Below, one piece after another: positions 15,948 through 23,268 of a DNA stretch of 64,000 nt. Positions within the stretch are counted from its first letter, which is position 1. Each line of letters opens with the position of its first letter. This stretch comes from Streptomyces aureoverticillatus (lineage in GTDB: Bacteria > Actinomycetota > Actinomycetes > Streptomycetales > Streptomycetaceae), in the NCBI RefSeq assembly GCF_014649395.1, contig NZ_BMSY01000003.1:124001-188000 (forward strand), written 5' to 3'. Made by a program: the position numbers and the translations under genes. Under the pieces are notes generated by a model. That model had not been told where the DNA came from, did no database searches, and saw nothing but the letters and a program-made list of their open reading frames with translations.

Positions 15948-18290
15948 GTGCCGATTCACCCGGGCATGGTCGAGGATCTGGCCGCGACGACGCGCGACAC
16001 CTACGCCGCGGCCGAGGAACGGCTGTTGGGCATCATCGCGCGCCAGCTCGCCGCCGGCCTCGACGCGCCCGGGTGGGTCGAGGCCAAGCTCGCCGCGGCC
16101 CAGCAGGTACGCCGCGCCGCACAGGCGGTCGTCGACGAACTCGCCAAGGCGACCGGCCTCGACGTGTTCGACGCGGTCGCCGAGTCCTACAACCGAGGGC
16201 ACCGCGCCGCGGTGGCCGAGTTGGGCGCCTTGTCCGACGACGCCCGCGACCTGGTCGACGAGCGCACACCGAACGCCCAGGCCGTCGACCGCCTCGCACA
16301 GGAAGCGGTCGACGTGGTCACCGCCACGCACCGCAGCATTCTGCGCGCCGTCGTCGACGGTTTCCGGGCCGTCATCGCGTCCGTGGCCGCCACGCCCCTA
16401 CTCGGCACCGGCACCCGCCGACAGGCCGCACAGGACGCGATGCGGGCGTTTGCCGACCGCGGCATACGCGCGTTCGTCGACCGCGCCGGGCGCCGCTGGT
16501 CGCTCCCTACTTACGCCGAGATGGCAGTAAGGACGGCGACCGCGCGGGCCGCCACCGAAGCGCACATGCGCACCCTGGAGACTGCCGGCGTCGACCTGGT
16601 CGTCGTCAGCGACGCCCCGCGCGAGTGCCCCCTGTGTGCTCCGTGGGAGGGCTGCGTGTTGACGATCAGCGGGCCTCCGGGCCCGCGCACGGTCGAGGCC
16701 GAGCACGCCACCGAAGACGGCCGCATGGTGCCCGTCCGCGTCGCCGGAAGCCTCGACGAGGCTCGCGCCCGCGGGTTGCAGCACCCGAACTGCCGCCACT
16801 CCGTCAGCCTTTATTCGCCCGGCCTTACCCGGATTGAGCAGGCGACCAGCGACCCGCACGGGTACGCCGCAGGACAGCGACAGCGCGAGATCGAGCGGAC
16901 CATCCGCAAGTGGCGCCGCCGCGAGGCCGCCGCCGTCGACCCCGTCGCGCAGCGCGCCGCCCGCGCCAAGGTCAGGCAGTGGCAAGGCGCCATGCGCCAA
17001 CACCTCACCGACCACCCCGACTTGCGCCGCAACCGCGTGCGCGAGCAGATCGGCGCTGGGAACCTCCCCGAGAAGCGGACCGAGGCCACGCCCGAGCAGG
17101 TCGAGGCCGCCCGCGTGTGGTCGGGCGACGACGCCAGCGTGCGCGCCATGAGCGACGACGACCTCGCCGCCGCCATGCGCTCGAACCTGCTCGACGACCG
17201 CGCCCGAGCGAGGATCGAGGCCGAGGCCGACCGCCGCGACCTCGCCGCCCTGCTCGACCGCGCCGCACCGCGCGGCACCCTCGCCGCCGACCTCACGCCG
17301 TTCAGCGACAGCGAGCTAGGCCGCGTGATTGGCCACGTCGACGACGCCGACGCACTGCGGATCGCCGCCGAACTCAACCGCCGCGACTTGGCCGCCCGCC
17401 TGCCGGGCGTCCGCCCGGATCTGGTCGGCCTGTCCGACGACGAACTCGCCGCACGCGTCCGCCATGCCATCGAGCACGGCCTCGACGACGTCGACCAGCT
17501 CGCCGCCGAGGCGCACCGCCGCGACATGCTCGCCGCGATGTTCCCCGGCGGGCGCCTGGTTGAGAACCTGTCCGGCCTCGGCGACGACGACCTCGCGTGG
17601 GTCATGCAGTACGCCACCGACGGCGAACGGTTGCGGATCGCCGACGAGTTCGACCACCGCGACGGAACCGACGCCGCGCCGCTTCCCGAGCCGGCCGACA
17701 CGGGCGACCGAGTGGCCGACATGCTCGCCGACCGCGACGCCCTCGCCGAGGTGATGGGCGCCATACCCGATCCGATCGTGTGGGGCGCCCTCGCTGCCGA
17801 CGGCGAGACCACCGCGCCGCGGGATTGGGGAGCGCTCAGCGACGAGGAGATCGAGCAGCTTTCCGACGAGGAGTTCGCGCAGTTCCGCAACTCCGAGGCC
17901 GCCGCCGCGTACTGGCAGCGGCTCGCCGACCGCGAGGCCGAGGCCGCCGAGGAAGCTGGGCAGGACGCCGTACCCGAGCACCGCATCACCCGGGCCGAGG
18001 CCCGCCAGATGTACGGGGAATGGGTGCAACGGCAGATCGCGGACGCCGAGGCCGCCACCAACGGCTACATGTTCAACAAGAAGTACGCCACCAAGGGGTA
18101 CAGCTACGAGTCGTTGTTCACCGGCCCGCACCGCATCGGCTACGCCCGCGCATCCGACGAACTCAAAGAGTGGTGGGAGACCCACCCGCGGCTCACGCAA
18201 GCCGAGTTCATCACCCAAGTCACCGGCAAAACGCAGCGCTGGGCGACCGTCGCCAGCGAGAATCGGTGGGGCGAGCAGATGAAGAGGTGA
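15948..18290 (+). CDS. Minor capsid (MuF/min_cap2-type) protein with repeat-bearing C-terminal extension
   Basis: A 780-residue protein starting at GTG 15948. Residues 1-300 form a phage minor capsid protein 2/MuF-like head-morphogenesis domain. It has VDLVVVSDAPRECPLCAPWEG with the Cys pair and the ending LQHPNCRHSVSLYSPGLT. From about 390 to 590 come four degenerate units of about 40-45 residues. Each has an S/G-D-x-x-L-A/G element (for example MSDDDLAAAMRSN, LSDDELAARVRHA, LGDDDLAWVMQYA) and ends in a D/N-R-R-D-type motif. A separate C-terminal domain (about 665-780) contains GYMFNKKYATKGYSYESLFT. The family core is about 300 residues; the rest is an added cargo or effector-like region. 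It is probably packaged at the portal vertex. Confidence 0.85.
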   Translation: MPIHPGMVEDLAATTRDTYAAAEERLLGIIARQLAAGLDAPGWVEAKLAAAQQVRRAAQAVVDELAKATGLDVFDAVAESYNRGHRAAVAELGALSDDARDLVDERTPNAQAVDRLAQEAVDVVTATHRSILRAVVDGFRAVIASVAATPLLGTGTRRQAAQDAMRAFADRGIRAFVDRAGRRWSLPTYAEMAVRTATARAATEAHMRTLETAGVDLVVVSDAPRECPLCAPWEGCVLTISGPPGPRTVEAEHATEDGRMVPVRVAGSLDEARARGLQHPNCRHSVSLYSPGLTRIEQATSDPHGYAAGQRQREIERTIRKWRRREAAAVDPVAQRAARAKVRQWQGAMRQHLTDHPDLRRNRVREQIGAGNLPEKRTEATPEQVEAARVWSGDDASVRAMSDDDLAAAMRSNLLDDRARARIEAEADRRDLAALLDRAAPRGTLAADLTPFSDSELGRVIGHVDDADALRIAAELNRRDLAARLPGVRPDLVGLSDDELAARVRHAIEHGLDDVDQLAAEAHRRDMLAAMFPGGRLVENLSGLGDDDLAWVMQYATDGERLRIADEFDHRDGTDAAPLPEPADTGDRVADMLADRDALAEVMGAIPDPIVWGALAADGETTAPRDWGALSDEEIEQLSDEEFAQFRNSEAAAAYWQRLADREAEAAEEAGQDAVPEHRITRAEARQMYGEWVQRQIADAEAATNGYMFNKKYATKGYSYESLFTGPHRIGYARASDELKEWWETHPRLTQAEFITQVTGKTQRWATVASENRWGEQMKR

Positions 18291-18292
18291 GC

Positions 18293-18475
18293 ATGGGCGC
18301 GCGAGGCGACATCATCCGGGCGACCGTATCCGGACGGCAGGCAGGCCAGGGCGGCGAGCCCGTGAGCGCCTGCCCGTACCCGGCCACGTCGCTACTCCGG
18401 ACCGCGTGGATCAAGGCATACGCCGAGACCCGCCCCGTTCCGGCCGATGCCGTCGACGACCAGGCCGACGAGTAG
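18293..18475 (+). CDS. Small phage protein
   Basis: A 60-residue protein from ATG 18293, 2 bases after the minor capsid gene. The C-terminal half contains CPYPATSLLRTAWIKAYAET, which resembles short phage proteins with a C-P-Y-x(8)-W-x-x-x-Y pattern, distantly like ribosome modulation factor. An internal GTG at 18363 could give a 37-residue form. The function is unknown. Confidence 0.5.
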   Translation: MGARGDIIRATVSGRQAGQGGEPVSACPYPATSLLRTAWIKAYAETRPVPADAVDDQADE

Positions 18476-18500
18476 CACCACCCCAGCACCACACCCCGAA

Positions 18501-18529
18501 GGGGGGTCCGCCACCACGGCGGGCCCCCC
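18501..18529 (+). terminator. Terminator before the scaffold gene
   Basis: GGGGGGTCCGCC (18501-18512) pairs with GGCGGGCCCCCC (18518-18529), including one G-U pair, with a 5-base loop, followed by cttt. It may lower expression of upstream genes relative to the abundant scaffold and capsid proteins. Confidence 0.55.
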
Positions 18530-18586
18530 CTTTCGCATGCCCGCACGCGCCCGCCCGGCGGGCCCGACTGCACAGGAGTGCACCGT

Positions 18587-19288
18587 ATGAACACGCGCCA
18601 CCTCGCCCGTCACCGCCGCGCCGACTACGCCGCCGGGTGGGCCCACCCCTACGCCCTGTCGCCCTGGTCGCCGATCGTCTACGCGGACGGCGGACAGGGT
18701 GGCGACGGCGGCACCGGTTCCGGCGAGGGCGGCACGGGCGCTCAGGGAGGCGACCCGGGCAAGGGGGACACCAGCGAGCAGCATCCGCCGGGCACGCCCG
18801 CGGCGCCCCCGGCCGCCCCGCCGCAGCAGCCGGCCGAGGGCGACCTGTCCGCGCTCCCCGAGTGGGCCCAGAAGCTCATCAAGGACGCCCCGCAGCAGCA
18901 GCCGCAGCCGACCCCGGCCGCGCCCGAGCAGGCCGCCGAGGGTGACCTGTCCCGCCTGCCGAAGTGGGCACAGCAGCAGCTCACCGCCGCGCAGGAGCAG
19001 GCCCGCACCGCCGCCGTCCATGCCGCCGTACTGCGCGTCGCGCCGACCGCAGGCGCCAACGCCGCGGCCCTGCTCGATTCCCAGTCCGCCATGACCGCGC
19101 TCGCCGCCGTCGACACCAACGACCAGGCCGCCGTGACCGAGGCGATCAAGGCCGCCGTACAGGCACAGCCGCACCTCGCCGCCGCGCTCGGCCCCGCCCG
19201 CGGGGGCGCCGACTTCGGCAGCGCCACCCCGCCCGAGCGCAAGCCCGGCTCGCTGCACGACGCCATCGCCGCCCGCCTGGGCGCCTGA
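18587..19288 (+). CDS. Phage scaffolding protein
   Basis: A 233-residue protein from ATG 18587 (site acaggagtgcacc; a GTG at 18578 is too close to the ribosome-binding site). It is low in globular content. A Gly-rich stretch (about 27-60) and Pro/Gln-rich linkers surround two copies of an element EGDLSxLPxWAQ (EGDLSALPEWAQ and EGDLSRLPKWAQ). A helical C-terminal region ends ERKPGSLHDAIAARLGA. Composition and location directly before the major capsid gene are typical for actinophage scaffold proteins that guide capsid assembly and then leave. Confidence 0.82.
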   Translation: MNTRHLARHRRADYAAGWAHPYALSPWSPIVYADGGQGGDGGTGSGEGGTGAQGGDPGKGDTSEQHPPGTPAAPPAAPPQQPAEGDLSALPEWAQKLIKDAPQQQPQPTPAAPEQAAEGDLSRLPKWAQQQLTAAQEQARTAAVHAAVLRVAPTAGANAAALLDSQSAMTALAAVDTNDQAAVTEAIKAAVQAQPHLAAALGPARGGADFGSATPPERKPGSLHDAIAARLGA

Positions 19289-19305
19289 ACCTAGGAGCAC
19301 CGCAC

Positions 19306-20310
19306 ATGCCCGTCACTCTCACCGAGGCGAAGAACAACGCACAGGACGACATCGACGTCGCCGTCATCGACGAGTTCCGCAAGGAATCCGCGATCCTCGA
19401 CTCGCTCACGTTCGCCGACGTCGTCAACCCCGCCGACGGGGGCGACACCCTCACCTACGGATACCGGCGGCTCATCACCCAGCCGACCGCGAGTTTCCGG
19501 CCCATCAACACCGAGTACACCGCGTCGGAAGTCCAGACGCAGCGGTACACCGTCGACCTGAAGGTCATGGGCGGGGCGTTCCGCGTCGACCGCGTCGTCG
19601 CCCGGGTCGGCCCGGCCGCGTCCGGCGCCGTCACGCTGAACATGACCCAGAAGATCAAGGCGACCCGGACCCAGTTCCAGGACACCGTCATCAACGGCGA
19701 CACCGCCGTCGACGTCGACGGTTTCGACGGCCTCGACAAGGCCCTGACCGGCACCGCGACCGAGTTCCGCGCCGGCGCCGTCACCGACTGGTCCGACTTC
19801 GACGCGAGCGCGCGCGCCGAACACAAGGCCCTCGACGCCATCGACGAGTGGCTGTCTCTGCTCGACGGCTCCCCGACGATCATCCTGGGCAACAAGCGAG
19901 CGCTTGCCCGCGTCCGCGCCGCCGCGCGCCGCGCGGGCATGTACACACAGAACCCGCTCGACGGCCTGCTCGGCCCGAACGGCCGCCCGATCGTCCGCGA
20001 GCAGTACGGCGACATCGTGTTCGCCGACCCGGGCGACAAGGCCGGATCGAACACCGCGATCATCCCGGTTGAGAACCGCACCGTGGGCGGCGCCGCCGCC
20101 ACCGGCCTTACCGACCTGTACGCGTACCGCGTCGGCCTCGACGGCTTTTTCGGCGTCGCGTGCATGGGCGGCACCGTCGTGCGTCAGTGGCTCCCCGACT
20201 TCACGTCACCGGGCGCCGTCAAGTTCGGCGAGGTCGAACTCGGGCCCGTCGCCGTCGCGCTCAAGAGCACCAAGGCCGCGACCGTCTTCCGCAACATCAA
20301 GGTGGGCTGA
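19306..20310 (+). CDS. Major capsid protein
   Basis: A 334-residue protein after taggagcaccgcac. It has the features of an HK97-fold capsid protein of the P22-coat/encapsidating type without an N-terminal delta domain. It starts LTEAKNNAQDDIDVAVIDEF, continues with LTYGYRRLITQPTASFRPIN, and has a long helical A-domain region (TIILGNKRALARVRAAARRA). The gene is preceded by scaffold and followed by connectors. It would be the main shell subunit. Confidence 0.92.
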   Translation: MPVTLTEAKNNAQDDIDVAVIDEFRKESAILDSLTFADVVNPADGGDTLTYGYRRLITQPTASFRPINTEYTASEVQTQRYTVDLKVMGGAFRVDRVVARVGPAASGAVTLNMTQKIKATRTQFQDTVINGDTAVDVDGFDGLDKALTGTATEFRAGAVTDWSDFDASARAEHKALDAIDEWLSLLDGSPTIILGNKRALARVRAAARRAGMYTQNPLDGLLGPNGRPIVREQYGDIVFADPGDKAGSNTAIIPVENRTVGGAAATGLTDLYAYRVGLDGFFGVACMGGTVVRQWLPDFTSPGAVKFGEVELGPVAVALKSTKAATVFRNIKVG

Positions 20311-20313
20311 CCC

Positions 20314-20502
20314 ATGGCAGTTATCCACACCCCTGTTGAGGGATACAGCGGGCCCGGCGTGGCTGGCCTGATGTTCGTCGACGGCCAGGCCGAGACCGAC
20401 GACGAGGCCGTCATCGCCTACGCCCGCCGCCGCGGCTACGACGTCCAGGACGCCGCGCCGAAGCGCAAGGCCCCGGCGAAGACCGAGACACCGAGGGGGT
20501 AG
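20314..20502 (+). CDS. Small head protein
   Basis: A 62-residue protein starting 4 bases after the capsid gene. The pattern VAGLMFVDGQAETDDEAVIA followed by YARRRGY is common in small proteins encoded directly after actinophage capsid genes. It may be a decoration or head-fibre-related protein; the exact role is unknown. Confidence 0.7.
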   Translation: MAVIHTPVEGYSGPGVAGLMFVDGQAETDDEAVIAYARRRGYDVQDAAPKRKAPAKTETPRG

Positions 20503-20506
20503 CCCC

Positions 20507-20896
20507 GTGCCCCGTGTCTACGCCACCCCCGAACAGCTCGCGGCGTGGACCGGGAAGCCCGCCCCGGCCGACGCCGAGCGGCTGCTCGCCCGCGCATCCG
20601 AGGACGTCGATAGCGCGCTGATCAGGGCCGTCTATCTCACCGACGACGCGGGCATGCCCACCAATCCCACCGTCATCGTCGCATTCCGGGACGCCGTCTG
20701 TGCTCAGGTCGAGTACCAGCTCGCCACGGGCTCCGACGGCACCGGAGCGGCCGACCGGTGGGACTCCGTGAGCATCGGCCCCGTGGCCATGTCCGGCCGC
20801 AAGGACGGCCCCCAGACACCGGGCGAGGTCGACCTCGCCCCCCGCGCACACCGCGCCCTACGGCGCGCCGGACTGCTCCCAGGGGTGATCTGGTGA
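20507..20896 (+). CDS. Head-tail connector (gp6-like adaptor)
   Basis: A 129-residue protein starting at GTG 20507 after cgagggggtag. It opens YATPEQLAAWTGKPAPADAE and has a helix with FRDAVCAQVEYQLATGS, the typical layout of HK97 gp6/SPP1 gp15-like adaptors that sit under the portal. It is coupled by GTGA to the next gene. Confidence 0.8.
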   Translation: MPRVYATPEQLAAWTGKPAPADAERLLARASEDVDSALIRAVYLTDDAGMPTNPTVIVAFRDAVCAQVEYQLATGSDGTGAADRWDSVSIGPVAMSGRKDGPQTPGEVDLAPRAHRALRRAGLLPGVIW

Positions 20897-21213
20897 CGAG
20901 TGTTCCCCGCTGGCTACTGCGCCACCGGATCACCATCGAGCCCTATCTCGGCACCTCCGCGTACGGCAAGCAGTACGGGCCCGCGGTCGCAGACGTGCCC
21001 GCCCTGGTCGCCGAGACCGTCAAGACCGTCCGCAACAAGGAGGGGCGCGAGGTCATCAGCACGGCGCAGATCATCGCCGAGCCCGACCTCGCCTGCCCAA
21101 CCGAGTCCCGCATCACCTTGCCCACCGGCCGCAAGACCACCGCAATCAGCGTCGCCCACCACACCGCGCCCGGCCTGCCCGTGCCCGCCAGTACGGAGGT
21201 GATGTGCGAATGA
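20893..21213 (+). CDS. Head-closure / head-tail stopper protein
   Basis: A 106-residue protein; GTG 20893 overlaps the previous stop. The beta-rich sequence with LRHRITIEPYLGTSAYGKQY and ITLPTGRKTTAISVAHH fits the SPP1 gp16-like stopper family that seals the filled head. It is coupled by ATGA to the next gene. Confidence 0.75.
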   Translation: MTSVPRWLLRHRITIEPYLGTSAYGKQYGPAVADVPALVAETVKTVRNKEGREVISTAQIIAEPDLACPTESRITLPTGRKTTAISVAHHTAPGLPVPASTEVMCE

Positions 21214-21560
21214 CGCAGCGCACCCGCCTGCGCTGGAACGGCGACGCGATCCTCGCCGCCGAGCGCCAAGGCGCCGCCCGCGGACTGCGGCTCGCCGCCG
21301 AACATGTCCTCGAAGTCTCGCGACGCCGCGTCCCGATCGAAGAGGCGACCCTCGAACGCTCCGGAGCCGCGACCGTTGACGAGAGCGCGCTCACCGCCGC
21401 CGTGTCTTACGACACGATCTATGCCGTCCCGCAGCACGAGAACATGAACTATCGGCACGACGCGGGACGCACCGCGAAGTACCTCGAAGCGCCCATGGCC
21501 GAGGAAGCTGGCACCGTCGCCGAGATCATCGCGGCACAGGTCCGGCGGTCGCTGCGGTGA
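21210..21560 (+). CDS. HK97 gp10-like tail/head-tail protein
   Basis: A 116-residue protein. ATG 21210 is chosen over GTG 21204 because tacggaggtg precedes it at the right distance and it overlaps the previous stop. The helical N-terminus (LRLAAEHVLEVSRRRVPIEE) followed by ERSGAATVDESALTAAVSYD and YAVPQHENMNYRHDAGRTAK is the classic gp10/tail-completion family pattern. Confidence 0.8.
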   Translation: MTQRTRLRWNGDAILAAERQGAARGLRLAAEHVLEVSRRRVPIEEATLERSGAATVDESALTAAVSYDTIYAVPQHENMNYRHDAGRTAKYLEAPMAEEAGTVAEIIAAQVRRSLR

Positions 21561-21988
21561 GCTTCCTTCCCGACGTCGTCGACGGCCTCGCCCGCCTGCT
21601 CGCCGCGCGCGGCGTCGGCACGTACCGGCCCGACGGCGTATACGCCGCGGGGGAGACCGCCATCACCGACACCGTCATGCCCGACGGGCCCGACCGCGCG
21701 ATCGTGCTCACCGCGTACCCGGTGACCGAGTCGGCCGCGCTCACCGACACCGTTCTCGCCGTGCAGGTCCGCACCCGCGCGGGCCCTGATCCGCGCGAGG
21801 TCGCCGCCCTCGACGACGACGTGTTCAACGTCCTGCATGCCTCTGGGCGCCACACCTTCGGCGCCGCTCGCATCACCCTCGTCTACCGCTTCTCTTCCGG
21901 CTCGCTCGGCGCCGACGCCAACGGCCGCCAGGAGCGCACCAGTAACTACCGGCTGCGCGGCCACCGCCCGCACCCCGGCCTCGAATAG
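21557..21988 (+). CDS. Tail terminator-like minor protein
   Basis: A 143-residue protein starting at GTG 21557 inside the previous stop. It contains LLAARGVGTYRPDGVYAAGE and LAVQVRTRAGPDPREVAALD, matching the small proteins that cap the tail tube in siphoviruses. It lies between the gp10-like and tail-tube genes, as expected. Confidence 0.75.
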   Translation: MSFLPDVVDGLARLLAARGVGTYRPDGVYAAGETAITDTVMPDGPDRAIVLTAYPVTESAALTDTVLAVQVRTRAGPDPREVAALDDDVFNVLHASGRHTFGAARITLVYRFSSGSLGADANGRQERTSNYRLRGHRPHPGLE

Positions 21989-22000
21989 GAGGACCCGCCC

Positions 22001-22546
22001 TTGAGTACGCCCACACCCCTGGTCGAGACCGAGACCGCGCTCGCCCGCCGGTACCGCCTCGAACTCAACACCGGCAACGACGCCACCCCCGCATGGAGCC
22101 TGGTCCCTGGGGTGCAGGAGTTCGCCCCAAAGGTCGAACCCACTCAGCAGAAGTCGACGACGTACGACGACGAGGGGTGGGCGAACCCCACCGTGACCGA
22201 ACTCGCCTGGTCCATCGAGACCAAGCTCGCACACCGCTGCCACCCCACCACCGGGGCGTTCAACGCCGCTCAGGAGAAGTTGCGTTTGGCCTCCGAGAAC
22301 TTCGGCTCGGCCTCGCGCGTGCACGTGCGCTACTACGACCGCGAGGGACGCCCCGAAGCGTACGAGGGCTACGCCCTGGTCACGTGGGAGCCCGACGGAG
22401 GCGCGGCCGACGACATCGACACGGTCAAGGTGACGTTGACCGGCAAGGGCCCCCGCAAGACGATCGCGAACCCCGTCGCCCCGCCCGCGGGTAGCGGCAC
22501 GCTCTCGCTCGCTGCCACCGACAAGACCCTGAAGGAGGCCGCGTAA
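22001..22546 (+). CDS. Major tail (tube) protein
   Basis: A 181-residue protein with a rare TTG start at 22001, well positioned after taggagga. Beta-rich segments (ARRYRLELNTGNDATPAWSL, VHVRYYDREGRPEAYEGYAL) and TWEPDGGAADDIDTVKVTLT are typical of actinophage tube proteins. The C-terminal Gly/Thr stretch is short. It polymerises around the tape measure. The stop codon overlaps the next ATG (TAATG). Confidence 0.85.
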   Translation: MSTPTPLVETETALARRYRLELNTGNDATPAWSLVPGVQEFAPKVEPTQQKSTTYDDEGWANPTVTELAWSIETKLAHRCHPTTGAFNAAQEKLRLASENFGSASRVHVRYYDREGRPEAYEGYALVTWEPDGGAADDIDTVKVTLTGKGPRKTIANPVAPPAGSGTLSLAATDKTLKEAA

Positions 22547-23019
22547 TGGCTTTCGAGGCCATCGACGATCTGTTCGACGAAACGCTCGTGCTCCCCATCG
22601 GCGGGCGCCGCTACGTCATCCCCCCGCCGTCCGCCGAGCTGGGCCTACGCGTACAGACCATCGTGCAGGCCGCCGCCGTCGCGGCGAACGGCGGTGATGT
22701 CGACACCGAAATCCTGAGCGACGCGGCCGAGGGCGACCTCTTCCGCGACGTCCTCGGCTCCGCCCACGACGACATGCTCGCCCACGGCGTGAAGTGGCCG
22801 GCACTGAAGCACGCCGCACGGACCGCCATCGTGTGGATTGCGCAGGACAAGGCCACCGCCGAGCGCGTGTGGACCAGCGGCGGCGACCCTTCTCGCCTGG
22901 CCCCGAACCGACAAGCGCGCCGGTCGGGCGGGGCGAATACGACGAAATCAGCGGCCTCTACGAGTGGTACGAGTGGCCACCCGGCACCGGCCCGCGCACG
23001 GCGACGCAAGCGTCGCTGA
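22546..23019 (+). CDS. Tail assembly chaperone, upstream (gpG-like) product
   Basis: A 157-residue protein read without frameshift. The folded part (about 1-118) contains LPIGGRRYVIPPPSAELGLR and AARTAIVWIAQDKATAERVW, followed by DPSRLAPNRQARRSGG, the usual end of this chaperone in Streptomyces phages. The remaining tail is a basic low-complexity stretch (RARRRKRR) that is probably a by-product of reading past the frameshift region. It binds the tape measure during tail assembly. Confidence 0.8.
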   Translation: MAFEAIDDLFDETLVLPIGGRRYVIPPPSAELGLRVQTIVQAAAVAANGGDVDTEILSDAAEGDLFRDVLGSAHDDMLAHGVKWPALKHAARTAIVWIAQDKATAERVWTSGGDPSRLAPNRQARRSGGANTTKSAASTSGTSGHPAPARARRRKRR

Positions 23020-23213
23020 CCTGGCCCCAACTGCTCGATCAATGGCCCCTGATCGAGGCTGATCTCCACGAGGTGTACGGCGTCGACGTCGGCGACCGGC
23101 ACCTCATGCGCGCCCGATCCTGGCGGTGGCTGCGCGTGCGCATCTTCGGCCTGCTCTCCGCCGAGAGCAGGCTCTCGCGCCACTTCGCACCACCTGACAA
23201 AACCCCGCAGTAG
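22546..23213 (+). CDS. Frameshifted tail assembly chaperone (gpGT-like)
   Basis: A longer product is expected through a -1 shift from the 22546 frame into the frame open to 23213. The downstream frame is clearly coding. It reads GEYDEISGLYEWYEW, SLTWPQLLDQWPLIEADLHE and RARSWRWLRVRIFGLLS, the gpT-like domain found at this place in siphoviruses, and it lacks its own start signal. Both frames are open through about 22,885-22,940. No perfect X-XXY-YYZ heptamer is present; CCCTTCT at 22,887-22,893 (near the DPS codons) is the nearest candidate. The site therefore is not fixed. Confidence 0.7.
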
Positions 23214-23268
23214 GCCGCCGCTGTAGCGGCCTGCGCACCACCACCTAGCACGACGGGAGGTGGGGCGC

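Noticed and set aside
22887..22893. CCCTTCT as the proven slippery site of the tail chaperones
   Set aside because: The A-site tRNA would not re-pair well after a -1 shift; listed only as the nearest candidate.
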